Positions 25,159 to 32,275 of a DNA stretch of 32,275 bases are shown here, one piece after another. The stretch is from assembly GCA_028713285.1 (NCBI GenBank), contig JAQTOP010000035.1, forward strand, positions 1 through 32,275, written 5' to 3'. This stretch comes from Terrimicrobiaceae bacterium. Lineage in GTDB: Bacteria; Verrucomicrobiota; Verrucomicrobiia; Chthoniobacterales; JAATET01. Both the position numbers and the translations under genes were made by a program. Every line of letters starts with the position of its first letter. Position 1 is the first letter of the stretch. A model generated the notes under the pieces. That model was not told the DNA's origin, did not search any database, and was given only the letters and a program-made list of their open reading frames with translations.

Positions 25159-25554
25159 ATGACGACGCTCCGCCAATATCGGTGGACTTCCGCGCTGGTC
25201 GCCCTTTTGGCCATCTTCGCGTGGATCATTGCGTCGAACCACTGCGCGCTCGCCGCGGTCGGACACCCGGCAAAGCATTCCTGTTGTCATGAGCCCTGCG
25301 GCGGGAAGCCGGTCACCCAATGTTGCGAAGCCTTCAATGTGCCGATGCCCGATCAGGCGTCGGCTCCTGCGGTGCATCTTCATGCGCTCGGCGCGGCGTG
25401 GACGGATGCGACGAATGCGTCCGCTTTCGGCGATGACCCGGCGGCCCTGGTTTCATCGGCCTGCGCGACCGGACCGCCTCCTGGCGCGGGCTTCGCCGAG
25501 ACGGTGCTCAATCGCAGCCTCCTCGCGCACGCCCCGCCTGTTTGCGTTGCCTGA
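25159..25554 (+). CDS. Small exported Cys/His-rich protein
   Basis: A 131-residue protein with a hydrophobic N-terminal segment (about 11-34, SALVALLAIFAWIIASNHC). Directly after it comes a metal-ligand-rich block: HPAKHSCCHEPCGG and KPVTQCCEAF, with Cys at 42, 43, 47, 55 and 56 and His at 36, 40 and 44. The rest is Ala/Pro-rich with scattered His. The ATG at 25159 begins the signal-like segment; the frame is open from 25123. Its place just before the YHS, lipoprotein, oxidase and Cu-ATPase genes suggests metal binding or sensing in the periplasm. I do not recognise a named family, so the role is inferred from ligands and neighbours. Confidence 0.62.
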   Translation: MTTLRQYRWTSALVALLAIFAWIIASNHCALAAVGHPAKHSCCHEPCGGKPVTQCCEAFNVPMPDQASAPAVHLHALGAAWTDATNASAFGDDPAALVSSACATGPPPGAGFAETVLNRSLLAHAPPVCVA

Positions 25555-25584
25555 TTCCCGATCGCCCTCACGGGTGCTCGCGCC

Positions 25585-25602
25585 GCGCCGGCGTCCCGGC
25601 GC
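25585..25602 (+). terminator. GC hairpin after the Cys-rich gene
   Basis: gcgccg (25585-25590) pairs with cggcgc (25597-25602) around a 6-base loop, followed by atttctcc. It is 30 bases after the stop of the Cys-rich gene. The T-run is poor, so it may be a partial terminator or mRNA end. The next gene starts 33 bases later without a Shine-Dalgarno site. Confidence 0.3.
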
Positions 25603-25635
25603 ATTTCTCCACCAAAAAATTCAGCCAACAAAAAT

Positions 25636-25920
25636 ATGAAAACTTTATTCCTCGCACTCGCCATTGGAACCCTCGCCTTCACGTCCGCAACCCGCGCAGC
25701 GGATGCGCCGAAGCCCTACGCCCTCGATTATTGCGTCTATTCCGGCGACAAAATCGGCACGATGGGCAAGCCCGTCACCGAAGTTTATGAGGGGCAGGAG
25801 ATCAAGTTCTGCTGCAAGGACTGTCAGAAGACGTTCGACAAGGATCCCGCCGCCGGCTTGAAGAAATACCAGGCCGCCGTGCAGTCGAAATCCTCGGGCG
25901 GCTCGAACGCGCCCCACTAG
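25636..25920 (+). CDS. Periplasmic YHS-type metal-binding protein
   Basis: A 94-residue protein with a signal peptide (MKTLFLALAIGTLAFTSATRA, about 21 residues) and one YHS/TRASH-like domain: YALDYCVYSGDKIGTMGKP, VYEGQEIKFCCKDCQKTF and DPAAGLKKY. The likely metal ligands are the Cys of DYCVYSG and the Cys cluster FCCKDC. YHS domains are found in copper-handling proteins and ATPases. It is the first clear member of the copper block and probably binds Cu or Zn in the periplasm. The lipoprotein gene follows after 94 bases. Confidence 0.8.
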   Translation: MKTLFLALAIGTLAFTSATRAADAPKPYALDYCVYSGDKIGTMGKPVTEVYEGQEIKFCCKDCQKTFDKDPAAGLKKYQAAVQSKSSGGSNAPH

Positions 25921-26014
25921 GCCGCGTCGAAAACCGACTTCAGCCCCGTCCGAAGCGCGTCCGATCCGCGCTCCGGTCCGGGCTGCGCGTTCGTTATTCC
26001 GCGAGAACCATTCC

Positions 26015-26239
26015 ATGATCCTGCGTCAGCTCCTGCCGCTGATCGTCGCAGCCCTGCTGCTCAACGCGTGCGCCGTCGCACCGTTGCCGGAGCCGCCGGC
26101 GTTGCATCCGGCCAGCCCCGCCGCGGCGGAGGCGCCTTCGCGGCCTGCGGGGTCGAGCCTCTCCGCCGACGAAGCGACGCGCACGACGGACCGATTGCTG
26201 TCGCAGCCGAGCGCCGGGTCGTCCGGCATGAGCCGCTAG
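26015..26239 (+). CDS. Small lipoprotein of the copper block
   Basis: A 74-residue lipoprotein. The signal peptide ends in the lipobox LLNAC with Cys19 as the lipid-attachment residue. The rest is short, low-complexity Pro/Ala/Ser: EPPALHPASPAAAEAPSRPA, then a tail with LSADEATRTTDRLLSQPS. HPASP-type lipoproteins of this size sit before outer-membrane efflux genes in related bacteria, by recollection. It ends 3 bases before the TolC-like gene, so both are likely translated together. Its function is unknown. Confidence 0.72.
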   Translation: MILRQLLPLIVAALLLNACAVAPLPEPPALHPASPAAAEAPSRPAGSSLSADEATRTTDRLLSQPSAGSSGMSR

Positions 26240-26242
26240 TCG

Positions 26243-27622
26243 ATGAAATCGACCCTTTGCCTTTGGATCGCGGCGTTTGGAGTCGCATCCGCTTATGCGA
26301 AATCCAAACCCGCCGAAGCCGAGGTGCGGGCGCGCACCGGCGCCGAAGTCGTCTGGCAGCGGAGCGCGGCGGACCGGGAGCGGGCGGACGCCGTGGTGGA
26401 CAAGCTCCTGCGCAAGCCGCTCACCGTTTCCAGCGCGGTGCAAATCGCCCTGCTCAACAATCGCGAGCTTCAGGCCGCATTCGAGGAGATTGGCATCGCG
26501 CAGGCGGACGTGCTCCAGGCGGTCACCGTGCCGAATCCCGCGATCGAATTCGAGGTCCAGTTTCCCGCGACCTCCGACACGCTCAATCGCTACGCGTGGG
26601 TGGCCGCGCAGGAGTTCGTGCAGATACTCATGCTTCCGCTCAAGAAGCGGGTTTCGGAGGAGGCGCTCGAGGCGGCGCAACTGCGCGTCGCGGCGCAGGT
26701 GCTCGAGCTTGTGGCTGCGGTGAAGAAGGCGTATTTCACCGCGCAGGCCGGCCGGCAGCTGATCGGGCGGCTCAAGGTCATCGAGGAAACGACGGCGACC
26801 GCGCTCGACCTCGGGCAGAAGCAATTCAAAGCCGGCAACATCACCGACCTCGCGCTGCTCCAGATGCAGGCGGCCTACAACGAAGGCCGTCTCGACATCG
26901 CGCAGGCCGAAACGGATGCCGAAGAGCATCGCGAAGATCTGAACGAACTGCTCGGGCTTTGGGGCGCGCGGACGGATTGGGAAATCGACGGAGACCTTCC
27001 TTCCGCGCCGAGTGGCGACCTATCGACGCGGCACCTCGAATCGCTCGCCGTGGCCCAGCGGCTCGACCTGCGCGCCGCCCATCGCGAACTCGCCTCGCTC
27101 GCCGGCGCGCTCGGATTGACGAAGACATTCCGCTACGTGCCGGTGCTGGATTTCGGCTTCACGGGAGAGCGCGACGTCGATGGCGCGCTGAATCTCGGCC
27201 CGCAGTTTCGCGTCGAGCTGCCGATCTTCAATCAGGGCCAGGCCCGCGTGGCGCGCGGCCAGGCGGAGCTGCGGCGGGCCGAGGCGAAGTTCGAAGCGCT
27301 GGCGGTCCGCATTCGCTCCGAGGTTCGCAAATTCCGCGACCGGCTCGCGCGCCTGCGGAATCGGGCGGAGTTTTATCACGACACCGCCCTGCCCGACCGC
27401 ATCCGCATCGTGAACCGGGCGATTCCGCAATACAACGCGATGCAGCTCAGCCCCTATGAGCTCTTCACCGCCAAGGCCGATGAACTCAGGGTCGAGCGGG
27501 GTTACATCGACGCGCTGCGCGACTACTGGATCACCCGCGCCGACCTCGAGCGCGCCGTGGGCGGAACCCTCACTCCACCGAAATCCGCGTCCGCCGGCGC
27601 GAAAAAGGAAATCAAGCCATGA
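26243..27622 (+). CDS. TolC/CusC-family outer-membrane channel protein
   Basis: A 459-residue outer-membrane efflux protein. It has a signal peptide (MKSTLCLWIAAFGVASAYA) and two OEP repeats of long helices: SAVQIALLNNRELQAAFEEI, GIAQADVLQAVTVPNP, VLELVAAVKKAYFTAQAG, LDLGQKQFKAGNITDLALLQ and PIFNQGQARVARGQAELRRA. TolC-type trimers cross the outer membrane and periplasm. No lipobox Cys is at its N-terminus, unlike CusC. It sits in a copper block but with no RND pump or membrane-fusion gene in the window, so its partner may lie elsewhere or it may act in a CopB-like role. Its stop overlaps the oxidase start by 4 bases (ATGA). Confidence 0.9.
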   Translation: MKSTLCLWIAAFGVASAYAKSKPAEAEVRARTGAEVVWQRSAADRERADAVVDKLLRKPLTVSSAVQIALLNNRELQAAFEEIGIAQADVLQAVTVPNPAIEFEVQFPATSDTLNRYAWVAAQEFVQILMLPLKKRVSEEALEAAQLRVAAQVLELVAAVKKAYFTAQAGRQLIGRLKVIEETTATALDLGQKQFKAGNITDLALLQMQAAYNEGRLDIAQAETDAEEHREDLNELLGLWGARTDWEIDGDLPSAPSGDLSTRHLESLAVAQRLDLRAAHRELASLAGALGLTKTFRYVPVLDFGFTGERDVDGALNLGPQFRVELPIFNQGQARVARGQAELRRAEAKFEALAVRIRSEVRKFRDRLARLRNRAEFYHDTALPDRIRIVNRAIPQYNAMQLSPYELFTAKADELRVERGYIDALRDYWITRADLERAVGGTLTPPKSASAGAKKEIKP

Positions 27623-29028
27623 ATTCAAATCTTACTCGCAGGGGCTTCGTGAGCGGCAGCGCGCTGCTCGCCGGCGCCGCCGCAATACCCGCCGCGCTTC
27701 GGGCGGAAAGTCCGGCCGCGCCCGCCGCGGAGCCAATCCGTTTCTACGAATCGGACCAGCCCGTCTGGACGAAGCCGCCGCTCGCGCCCGGCCAGCCGGG
27801 CAGGGAATATCGGCCGACCCTCACGCTGAACGGCTCGACGCTGCCCTTCCGCATCGTCGATGGCGTAAAGATTTTTCATCTCACGTGCGAGGAGGTGGAT
27901 CATGTCTTCGTGCCGCGCACGGACTTCAACGACGAGCTGCGCGCGCTCTGCTGGGGCTTCAACGATCAGGTGCATGGCCCGACCATCGAGTGCGTCGAGG
28001 GCGATCGCCTGCGCATTTACGTCACGAACAAGCTGCCCGCCGCGACGACCGTGCATTGGCACGGACTCATCATTCCAAACGGGATGGATGGAGTCGGCGG
28101 ATTGAATCAAAAGGCGATCCAACCCGGCGAGACGTTCAAATACGAGTTCACCGTCTGGCAGCACGGCACGTTCATGTATCACTCGCATCACGACGAGATG
28201 ACGCAGATGGCGCTCGGCATGCTGGGCATGTTCGTTGTTCATCCGCGCGAGCCCGAGCGGACGCCGCCGGACCGCGACTACGTCTATCTTCTCAGCGAGT
28301 GGAAGATTGTGCCCGGCACGCGCCGGCCCGATCCGAACGAGATGGTGGAGTTCAATGTGCTGACGTTCAATGCGCGCGCCTTCCCCGGCACCGCGCCGAT
28401 GCTCGCGAAGCTCGGCGACCGGATGCGCATTCGCATCGGAAATCTTTCCGCGATGGATCATCATCCGATCCACATTCATGGCCACAACATGCGGGTCGTC
28501 GCCACCGATGGCGGCCCGATCCCTGAGGCCGGGCAATGGCGGGAAGTCAGCGTGCTCGTGCCGGTCGGCAGCACGCGCACGGTCGAGTTCATCGCGAACA
28601 ATCCCGGCGACTGGGCGTTTCATTGCCACATGACGCATCATGTGATGAATCAAATGGGGCATGGCCTGCCAAACCTCATGGGTATCGATCCCGGGAAGCT
28701 CGACAAAAAGGCGCGCGCGTTTTTGCCCGGCTACATGACGATGGGACAGGAAGGCATGGCGGCCATGGGCGACATGGGCATGGAGGTGCCGCCGAACAGC
28801 GTGCCGATGGTCGGCGCGCCCGGCCCCTACGACTACATCACGATGGGCGGCATGTTCACGAACCTCAAAGTGCGCGAGGACCTCGGCGGCCTGCGCCCCG
28901 GGGACGGCAGGGATTTTACCTTCGGCGGATGGTATCAAAACCCGCCGGGCACTCAGGCCATGCTCGCGAGCGCGGAGGCGATGCGGCGCGATCTCGAGGC
29001 CGCACCGGCGGATTCCCCACATGGATAG
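27619..29028 (+). CDS. Tat-exported multicopper oxidase, copper-resistance type
   Basis: A 469-residue periplasmic oxidase that probably oxidises Cu(I) and may bind extra copper. It has a twin-arginine signal (LTRRGFVSGSALLAGAAA). All four copper-ligand blocks are present: HWHG (H146, H148), YHSHHDE (H188, H190), HHPIHIHGHN (281-290) and HCHMTHHVMNQM (335-346, with C336 and the type-1 Met346). The region after 365 is rich in Met (for example YMTMGQEGMAAMGDMGM), as in CopA/CueO copper oxidases. The length is like a two- or three-cupredoxin enzyme, shorter than E. coli CueO (516). It starts inside the TolC-like stop codon and ends 3 bases before the Cu-ATPase gene. Confidence 0.92.
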   Translation: MNSNLTRRGFVSGSALLAGAAAIPAALRAESPAAPAAEPIRFYESDQPVWTKPPLAPGQPGREYRPTLTLNGSTLPFRIVDGVKIFHLTCEEVDHVFVPRTDFNDELRALCWGFNDQVHGPTIECVEGDRLRIYVTNKLPAATTVHWHGLIIPNGMDGVGGLNQKAIQPGETFKYEFTVWQHGTFMYHSHHDEMTQMALGMLGMFVVHPREPERTPPDRDYVYLLSEWKIVPGTRRPDPNEMVEFNVLTFNARAFPGTAPMLAKLGDRMRIRIGNLSAMDHHPIHIHGHNMRVVATDGGPIPEAGQWREVSVLVPVGSTRTVEFIANNPGDWAFHCHMTHHVMNQMGHGLPNLMGIDPGKLDKKARAFLPGYMTMGQEGMAAMGDMGMEVPPNSVPMVGAPGPYDYITMGGMFTNLKVREDLGGLRPGDGRDFTFGGWYQNPPGTQAMLASAEAMRRDLEAAPADSPHG

Positions 29029-29031
29029 GGC

Positions 29032-31284
29032 GTGAGCGGGCATTGCCAGCATTCCGGACCGGGCGCTCCGCCGTCGCGCGGCGAGTGGATTTGCCCGATG
29101 TGCCCCGGCGCGGCGTCCGACAAGCCGGGCGCATGCCCGAAGTGCGGGATGGCGCTCGAGCGCCATCCGGCCACCTCGCGACGGACGACCTACACATGCC
29201 CGATGCACCCCGAGGTGCGCCGCGATGGGCCGGGCGAGTGTCCCATTTGCGGGATGGCGCTCGAGCCGATCGATGGCGGCGACGACGCGGACAATGCCGA
29301 GCTGCGCGACATGGAGCGGCGATTTTGGATCGGCCTCGCGCTCGCGGCTCCGGTCGTCGCGCTGGCAATGGGCGCGCACCTGCCGCCGCTCGACGCCGTG
29401 CCCATGCGGCTCTCGATGTGGATTCAATTCCTCTTCGCGACGCCGGTCGTGCTCTGGGCCGGCTGGCCGTTTTTCGTGCGCGGCGCGCGATCGGTGATCT
29501 TGCGCAATTTGAACATGTTCACCCTTATCGCGCTCGGCACCGGCGCGGCCTATGTCTTCAGCGTCGTCGCGCTGCTGGCCCCGGCGCTGCTGCCGCACGC
29601 GTTGCAACATGGCGGCGAAGCGCCCGTCTATTTCGAGGCATCCGCCGTGATCATCGTGCTGGTGCTGCTCGGGCAGGTGCTGGAGTTGCGCGCGCGCGCG
29701 GGCACGGGCGCCGCGATCCGCGCGCTCCTCGATCTTGCGCCGCGGACGGCCCATCGGCTGAAGGATCGAGTCGAGGACGAGGTTCCGCTCGATGCGGTGG
29801 TCGTACACGACATCCTGCGGGTGAAGCCCGGCGAAACAATTCCGGTCGATGGGGTCGTGACGGAGGGGCGCAGCGCGGTCGATGAATCGATGCTCACCGG
29901 CGAACCGGAGCCGGTGGCGAAGGAGCCCGGCGCACGGGTCGCCGCCGGCACCGTGAATGGCACGGGCAGCTTCCTCATGCGCGCGGCAAAGGTGGGCGGC
30001 GACACATTGCTCGCGCAGATCGTGCGAATGGTTTCGCAGGCCCAGCGCAGCCGCGCACCCGTTCAGCGCCTCGCCGATGCCGTCTCCGCGTGGTTCGTTC
30101 CGGCGGTGGTCGGCGTCGCGGTTGTGACGTTCGCTGCGTGGATGCTTTGGGGTCCGCAGCCGGCCTTTGCCTTCGCGCTGGTCAACGCGGTCGCGGTGCT
30201 CATTATCGCCTGCCCGTGCGCGCTCGGGCTTGCCACGCCGATGTCGATCATGGTCGGCGTCGGGCGCGGCGCGACGCTCGGAGTGCTCGTGAAGGACGCC
30301 GCGGCGCTCGAGCGGCTCGGCAAGGTCGGCGTGCTGGTCACGGACAAAACGGGCACCCTCACCGAAGGCCGGCCGGCCGTGACGACCATCGGGACGGCCG
30401 AGGGATTCGACGAATTGCGCGTGTTGGCGCTGGCTGCCGCGTTGGAAATGGAAAGCGAACATCCGCTGGCCGGGTCGGTCGTGCGCGCGGCGAAGGAGCG
30501 CGGCATCGCGGTGCCGAAAGCGGCAAACTTTCAGTCCATCACCGGCGAGGGCGTGTCCGGCGAGGCGGATGGCGCGGCGATCCTGCTGGGCCGGCGCGCG
30601 CTGCTCCAGCGGGCCGGCGTCACCGGCCTGGAGGCGCTCGACGACGGACCGCTGCAATCGAAAGGGAACTCCGTCGTATTCCTTTCAATTGCCGGCAAGG
30701 CGGCTGGCATGCTTGCATTTTCCGACCCGATCAAGGTGACGACCAAAGACGCCATCCCTGCGCTTCATCGCCTCGGTTTGAAAGTCGTGATGCTCACGGG
30801 GGATCAACGAAGCGCCGCGGAACGCATCGCCGGCGAACTTGGAATCGACGAGATCATTGCAGAAGTCAGCCCGGCGGAAAAATTGCAAAAAATCGAGGCA
30901 CTCAGACAAGGCGGCGCGGTGGTCGCGATGGCGGGCGACGGCGTCAACGACGCTCCGGCGCTCGCGGCGGCGGACGTGGGCATCGCGATGGGCACGGGCA
31001 CGGACGTCGCGATGCAGAGCGCGGGTGTGACGCTCGTGAAGGGCGACCTGCGCGGCATCGTGCATGCGATCGCGCTCAGCCGCGCGACGATGCGCAACAT
31101 CCGGCAGAATCTGGCATTTGCCTTTCTCTACAATTCGCTGGGCATCCCCATCGCCGCAGGCGTGCTCTATCCGCACTTCGGCGTGTTGCTCAGCCCGATC
31201 TTCGCAAGCGCGGCCATGGCGCTCAGCAGCGTGTCGGTGATCGGAAACGCGCTGCGGCTGAGGAGCGCGCGGCTGCAAGGGTAG
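29032..31284 (+). CDS. Copper-translocating P1B-type ATPase
   Basis: A 750-residue inner-membrane pump that exports Cu(I) from the cytoplasm. Motifs in order: two N-terminal heavy-metal-binding domains (C21-P-M-C24 with C35/C38; then CPMHPEV at 56-62 with CPICGM), the TGEPEPV phosphatase loop, CPC at 394-396, DKTGTLTEG with D438, SEHPLAG with H477, GDGVNDAP, the FLYNSLG of TM7 and [11 protein letters not shown] of TM8. The CPC/YN/MxxSS set is the Cu(I) subgroup. It has no CxxC MBD but the CPMHP-type domain. The first domain is changed: its CPMH is CPMC. The GTG start is 3 bases after the oxidase stop. Confidence 0.94.
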   Translation: MSGHCQHSGPGAPPSRGEWICPMCPGAASDKPGACPKCGMALERHPATSRRTTYTCPMHPEVRRDGPGECPICGMALEPIDGGDDADNAELRDMERRFWIGLALAAPVVALAMGAHLPPLDAVPMRLSMWIQFLFATPVVLWAGWPFFVRGARSVILRNLNMFTLIALGTGAAYVFSVVALLAPALLPHALQHGGEAPVYFEASAVIIVLVLLGQVLELRARAGTGAAIRALLDLAPRTAHRLKDRVEDEVPLDAVVVHDILRVKPGETIPVDGVVTEGRSAVDESMLTGEPEPVAKEPGARVAAGTVNGTGSFLMRAAKVGGDTLLAQIVRMVSQAQRSRAPVQRLADAVSAWFVPAVVGVAVVTFAAWMLWGPQPAFAFALVNAVAVLIIACPCALGLATPMSIMVGVGRGATLGVLVKDAAALERLGKVGVLVTDKTGTLTEGRPAVTTIGTAEGFDELRVLALAAALEMESEHPLAGSVVRAAKERGIAVPKAANFQSITGEGVSGEADGAAILLGRRALLQRAGVTGLEALDDGPLQSKGNSVVFLSIAGKAAGMLAFSDPIKVTTKDAIPALHRLGLKVVMLTGDQRSAAERIAGELGIDEIIAEVSPAEKLQKIEALRQGGAVVAMAGDGVNDAPALAAADVGIAMGTGTDVAMQSAGVTLVKGDLRGIVHAIALSRATMRNIRQNLAFAFLYNSLGIPIAAGVLYPHFGVLLSPIFASAAMALSSVSVIGNALRLRSARLQG

Positions 31285-31314
31285 CGGGGCTCGTGCGAAT
31301 TCCGCTTGAAGCGT

Positions 31315-31354
31315 GACAGAATAGATGTCGGTCTTCGGGACAATAAAAATGTCG
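31315..31354 (+). mobile_element. Possible insertion-sequence end (IS21-like repeat pair)
   Basis: Two related 16-base blocks lie in the same direction, 24 bases apart: gacagaatagatgtcg (31315-31330) and gacaataaaaatgtcg (31339-31354), identical at 12 of 16 positions. Repeated gaca-N8-tgtcg-like blocks are typical of the multi-site ends of IS21-family elements, from memory. No transposase is present, so this would be a solo or decayed end. It lies just upstream of the point where the recombinase gene is truncated. Confidence 0.35.
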
Positions 31355-31435
31355 AGATCGTCGATTTACTCTGACACTGAATGTGCCCTGTAGCTTGGGA
31401 CTCAATATTTTAATTTTGCCCTCGGCAAAAATTGG

Positions 31436-32077
31436 ATGTCCGTCTCGCCGGTGGAAGGAGTGGAGAAGTCCGAAATCGAGGACCGGGAAATCGTTGCGCT
31501 CTCGATCCGGCAGGCGGCGCGCCTGTTGCTGACGGCGCGAAATCGGCCCGAATTTCGTTCGTTTCTCGCGCCGGTTGCCATCCAGCTTTTCGCGGGATTG
31601 CGCACGTCCGAAATCCGCTCGCTCGATTGGTCCGAGGTCCGGGACAAACAAATCATTGTTCTCGCCTCGAAGGCGAAAACCCGGCAGCGCCGCACGGTCG
31701 TCATCGCGGACAACCTGGCCTCCTGGCTCGCCGCGGAGCGGAAAGGCGGTGGATTGGTCGCGCCCACGGGAAGGGAATGGCGGACGGGATTTACGGCGCT
31801 GACCGATGCCGCGAAGATCACGCCCTGGCCGCGAAACGCCCTGCGCCACAGCTTCGGCAGCTATCATTATGCGCTCCACAAAAACGAAAACCTCACCGCT
31901 GCCGAGATGGGCAACTCCCCGCAGATGATCTTCCAGCATTACCGGGCCGTCGTTTTCGACGGCGACGAAAAGCGGTATTGGAATCTCTTCAACCGCGAGC
32001 CCAAGATCGTCCCGATGAGTGCTGTCTCGGAAAAGCGACCAGCCGCCGATGGGCGCAAAAAGAATCGCGCGGCATGA
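31436..32077 (+). pseudogene. 5'-truncated tyrosine recombinase (integrase) catalytic domain
   Basis: An open frame of 213 codons with a phage-integrase catalytic domain: R56 in GLRTSEIRSLDW, K81 in SKAKTRQRRTVV, NALRHSF with R137, MGNSPQMIF and Y169 in QHYRAVV. The first catalytic His (HxLR) is N134, and the usual late His/Trp is N160. The N-P forms occur in related verrucomicrobial recombinases, by recollection, so inactivity is not certain. Upstream of the ATG the same frame stays open to the TAG at 31391 and reads FNFALGKNW just before MSVSPVEGV. That resembles the last helix of the core-binding domain, so most of that domain has been lost. The stop overlaps the PIN gene start (ATGA). Confidence 0.72.
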
Positions 32078-32275
32078 TCCCCATTCAGGCGGTCATCGAC
32101 ACCAACGTGATTTATGCCGCATTGCGGTCACGGCAAGGCTGTTCGTTTAGGCTTGTCGATGACTTCATGACGGGGAAGACATCGTGGAAGTGGAACATTT
32201 CCAACTCCTGTGTGCTGGAGTATGAAGAGGTTCTTTTGCGCGAAGGCGTCTCATCGCCGGTTGTGGAAGCGTTTC
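32074..32275 (+). CDS. PIN-domain protein, toxin-like (5' part)
   Basis: The first 67 codons of a gene running off the window. It starts at ATG 32074, overlapping the recombinase stop by 4 bases. Visible are IQAVIDTNVIYAALRSRQG with the first catalytic Asp (D9) in a VIDTNV motif, FRLVDDFMTG, and SCVLEYEEVLLREGV with an acidic E in LEYEEVL. This pattern is the PIN_3/COG1569 type, RNases that act as toxins of toxin-antitoxin pairs. No antitoxin gene lies immediately upstream; that place is taken by the recombinase remnant. An antitoxin could follow downstream. Confidence 0.82.
   Translation, partial: MIPIQAVIDTNVIYAALRSRQGCSFRLVDDFMTGKTSWKWNISNSCVLEYEEVLLREGVSSPVVEAF

Noticed and set aside
27625-30657. 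A 1010-codon minus-strand frame opposite the oxidase and Cu-ATPase genes
   Set aside because: It spans two well-supported plus-strand genes and is very rich in Arg/His/Ala with no motif; length alone is expected in GC-rich DNA.
31414-31430. Hairpin ttttgcc-ctc-ggcaaaa as a terminator for the Cu-ATPase operon
   Set aside because: It lies inside the stretch that still encodes recombinase-like residues (NFALGKN) and has no T-run after it, so it is more likely a coding coincidence.

Overview
The window is GC-rich and comes from a Gram-negative, diderm bacterium, most likely of the Verrucomicrobiota (Spartobacteria/Chthoniobacterales-like). The reasons are the PEP-CTERM proteins, an autotransporter-associated beta-strand-repeat protein, a membrane-anchored alpha-repeat protein with xPxxAxxWxxxLP units, and outer-membrane assembly and Ton systems. 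Many starts are GTG and many genes lack a strong Shine-Dalgarno site. The taxon is an inference from gene content.

Layout. (1) 1-2892: the 3' end of gyrB, a small decayed GxxExxY-type element with near-perfect terminal inverted repeats, then gyrA. (2) 3012-4380: a PPK2 polyphosphate kinase, converging on a small exported PepSY-like protein. (3) 4465-7145: a cytoplasmic NarL-type two-component pair (GAF histidine kinase, LuxR-HTH regulator). (4) 7364-13721: an exported-protein block. It holds a 1262-codon frame joining a beta-strand-repeat/PEP-CTERM protein to an exported amidase, a repeat protein, and a second PEP-CTERM protein. (5) 13746-16184: a DAACS glutamate/aspartate symporter on the minus strand, divergent from a doxX-nudix pair whose Nudix protein resembles MTH1. 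(6) 16185-16408: an AT-rich promoter-like stretch, a short structured RNA candidate and the best terminator in the window. (7) 16409-21933: tamB and a TamA/BamA-family Omp85 gene. (8) 21955-24170, minus strand: exbB-exbD-tonB. (9) 24270-31284: an exported protein of unknown function, then a copper-handling block (Cys-rich exported protein, YHS protein, lipoprotein, TolC-like channel, Tat-exported multicopper oxidase, Cu(I) P1B-ATPase). (10) 31285-32275: a decayed mobile patch with an IS-end-like repeat pair, a 5'-truncated tyrosine recombinase and the start of a PIN-domain toxin gene.

How they work together. tamB, tamA and exbB-exbD-tonB lie side by side and all serve the outer membrane. The last three copper genes are translationally packed (one 4-nt overlap, 3-nt gaps) and together would pump Cu(I) out of the cytoplasm and oxidise it in the periplasm. 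No RND pump or membrane-fusion gene accompanies the TolC-like channel here. The most notable points are the quinolone-site residues of GyrA, the amidase fusion, the GxxExxY remnant, the structured RNA candidate and the truncated recombinase coupled to a PIN gene. No stretch longer than 300 bases lacks a gene.
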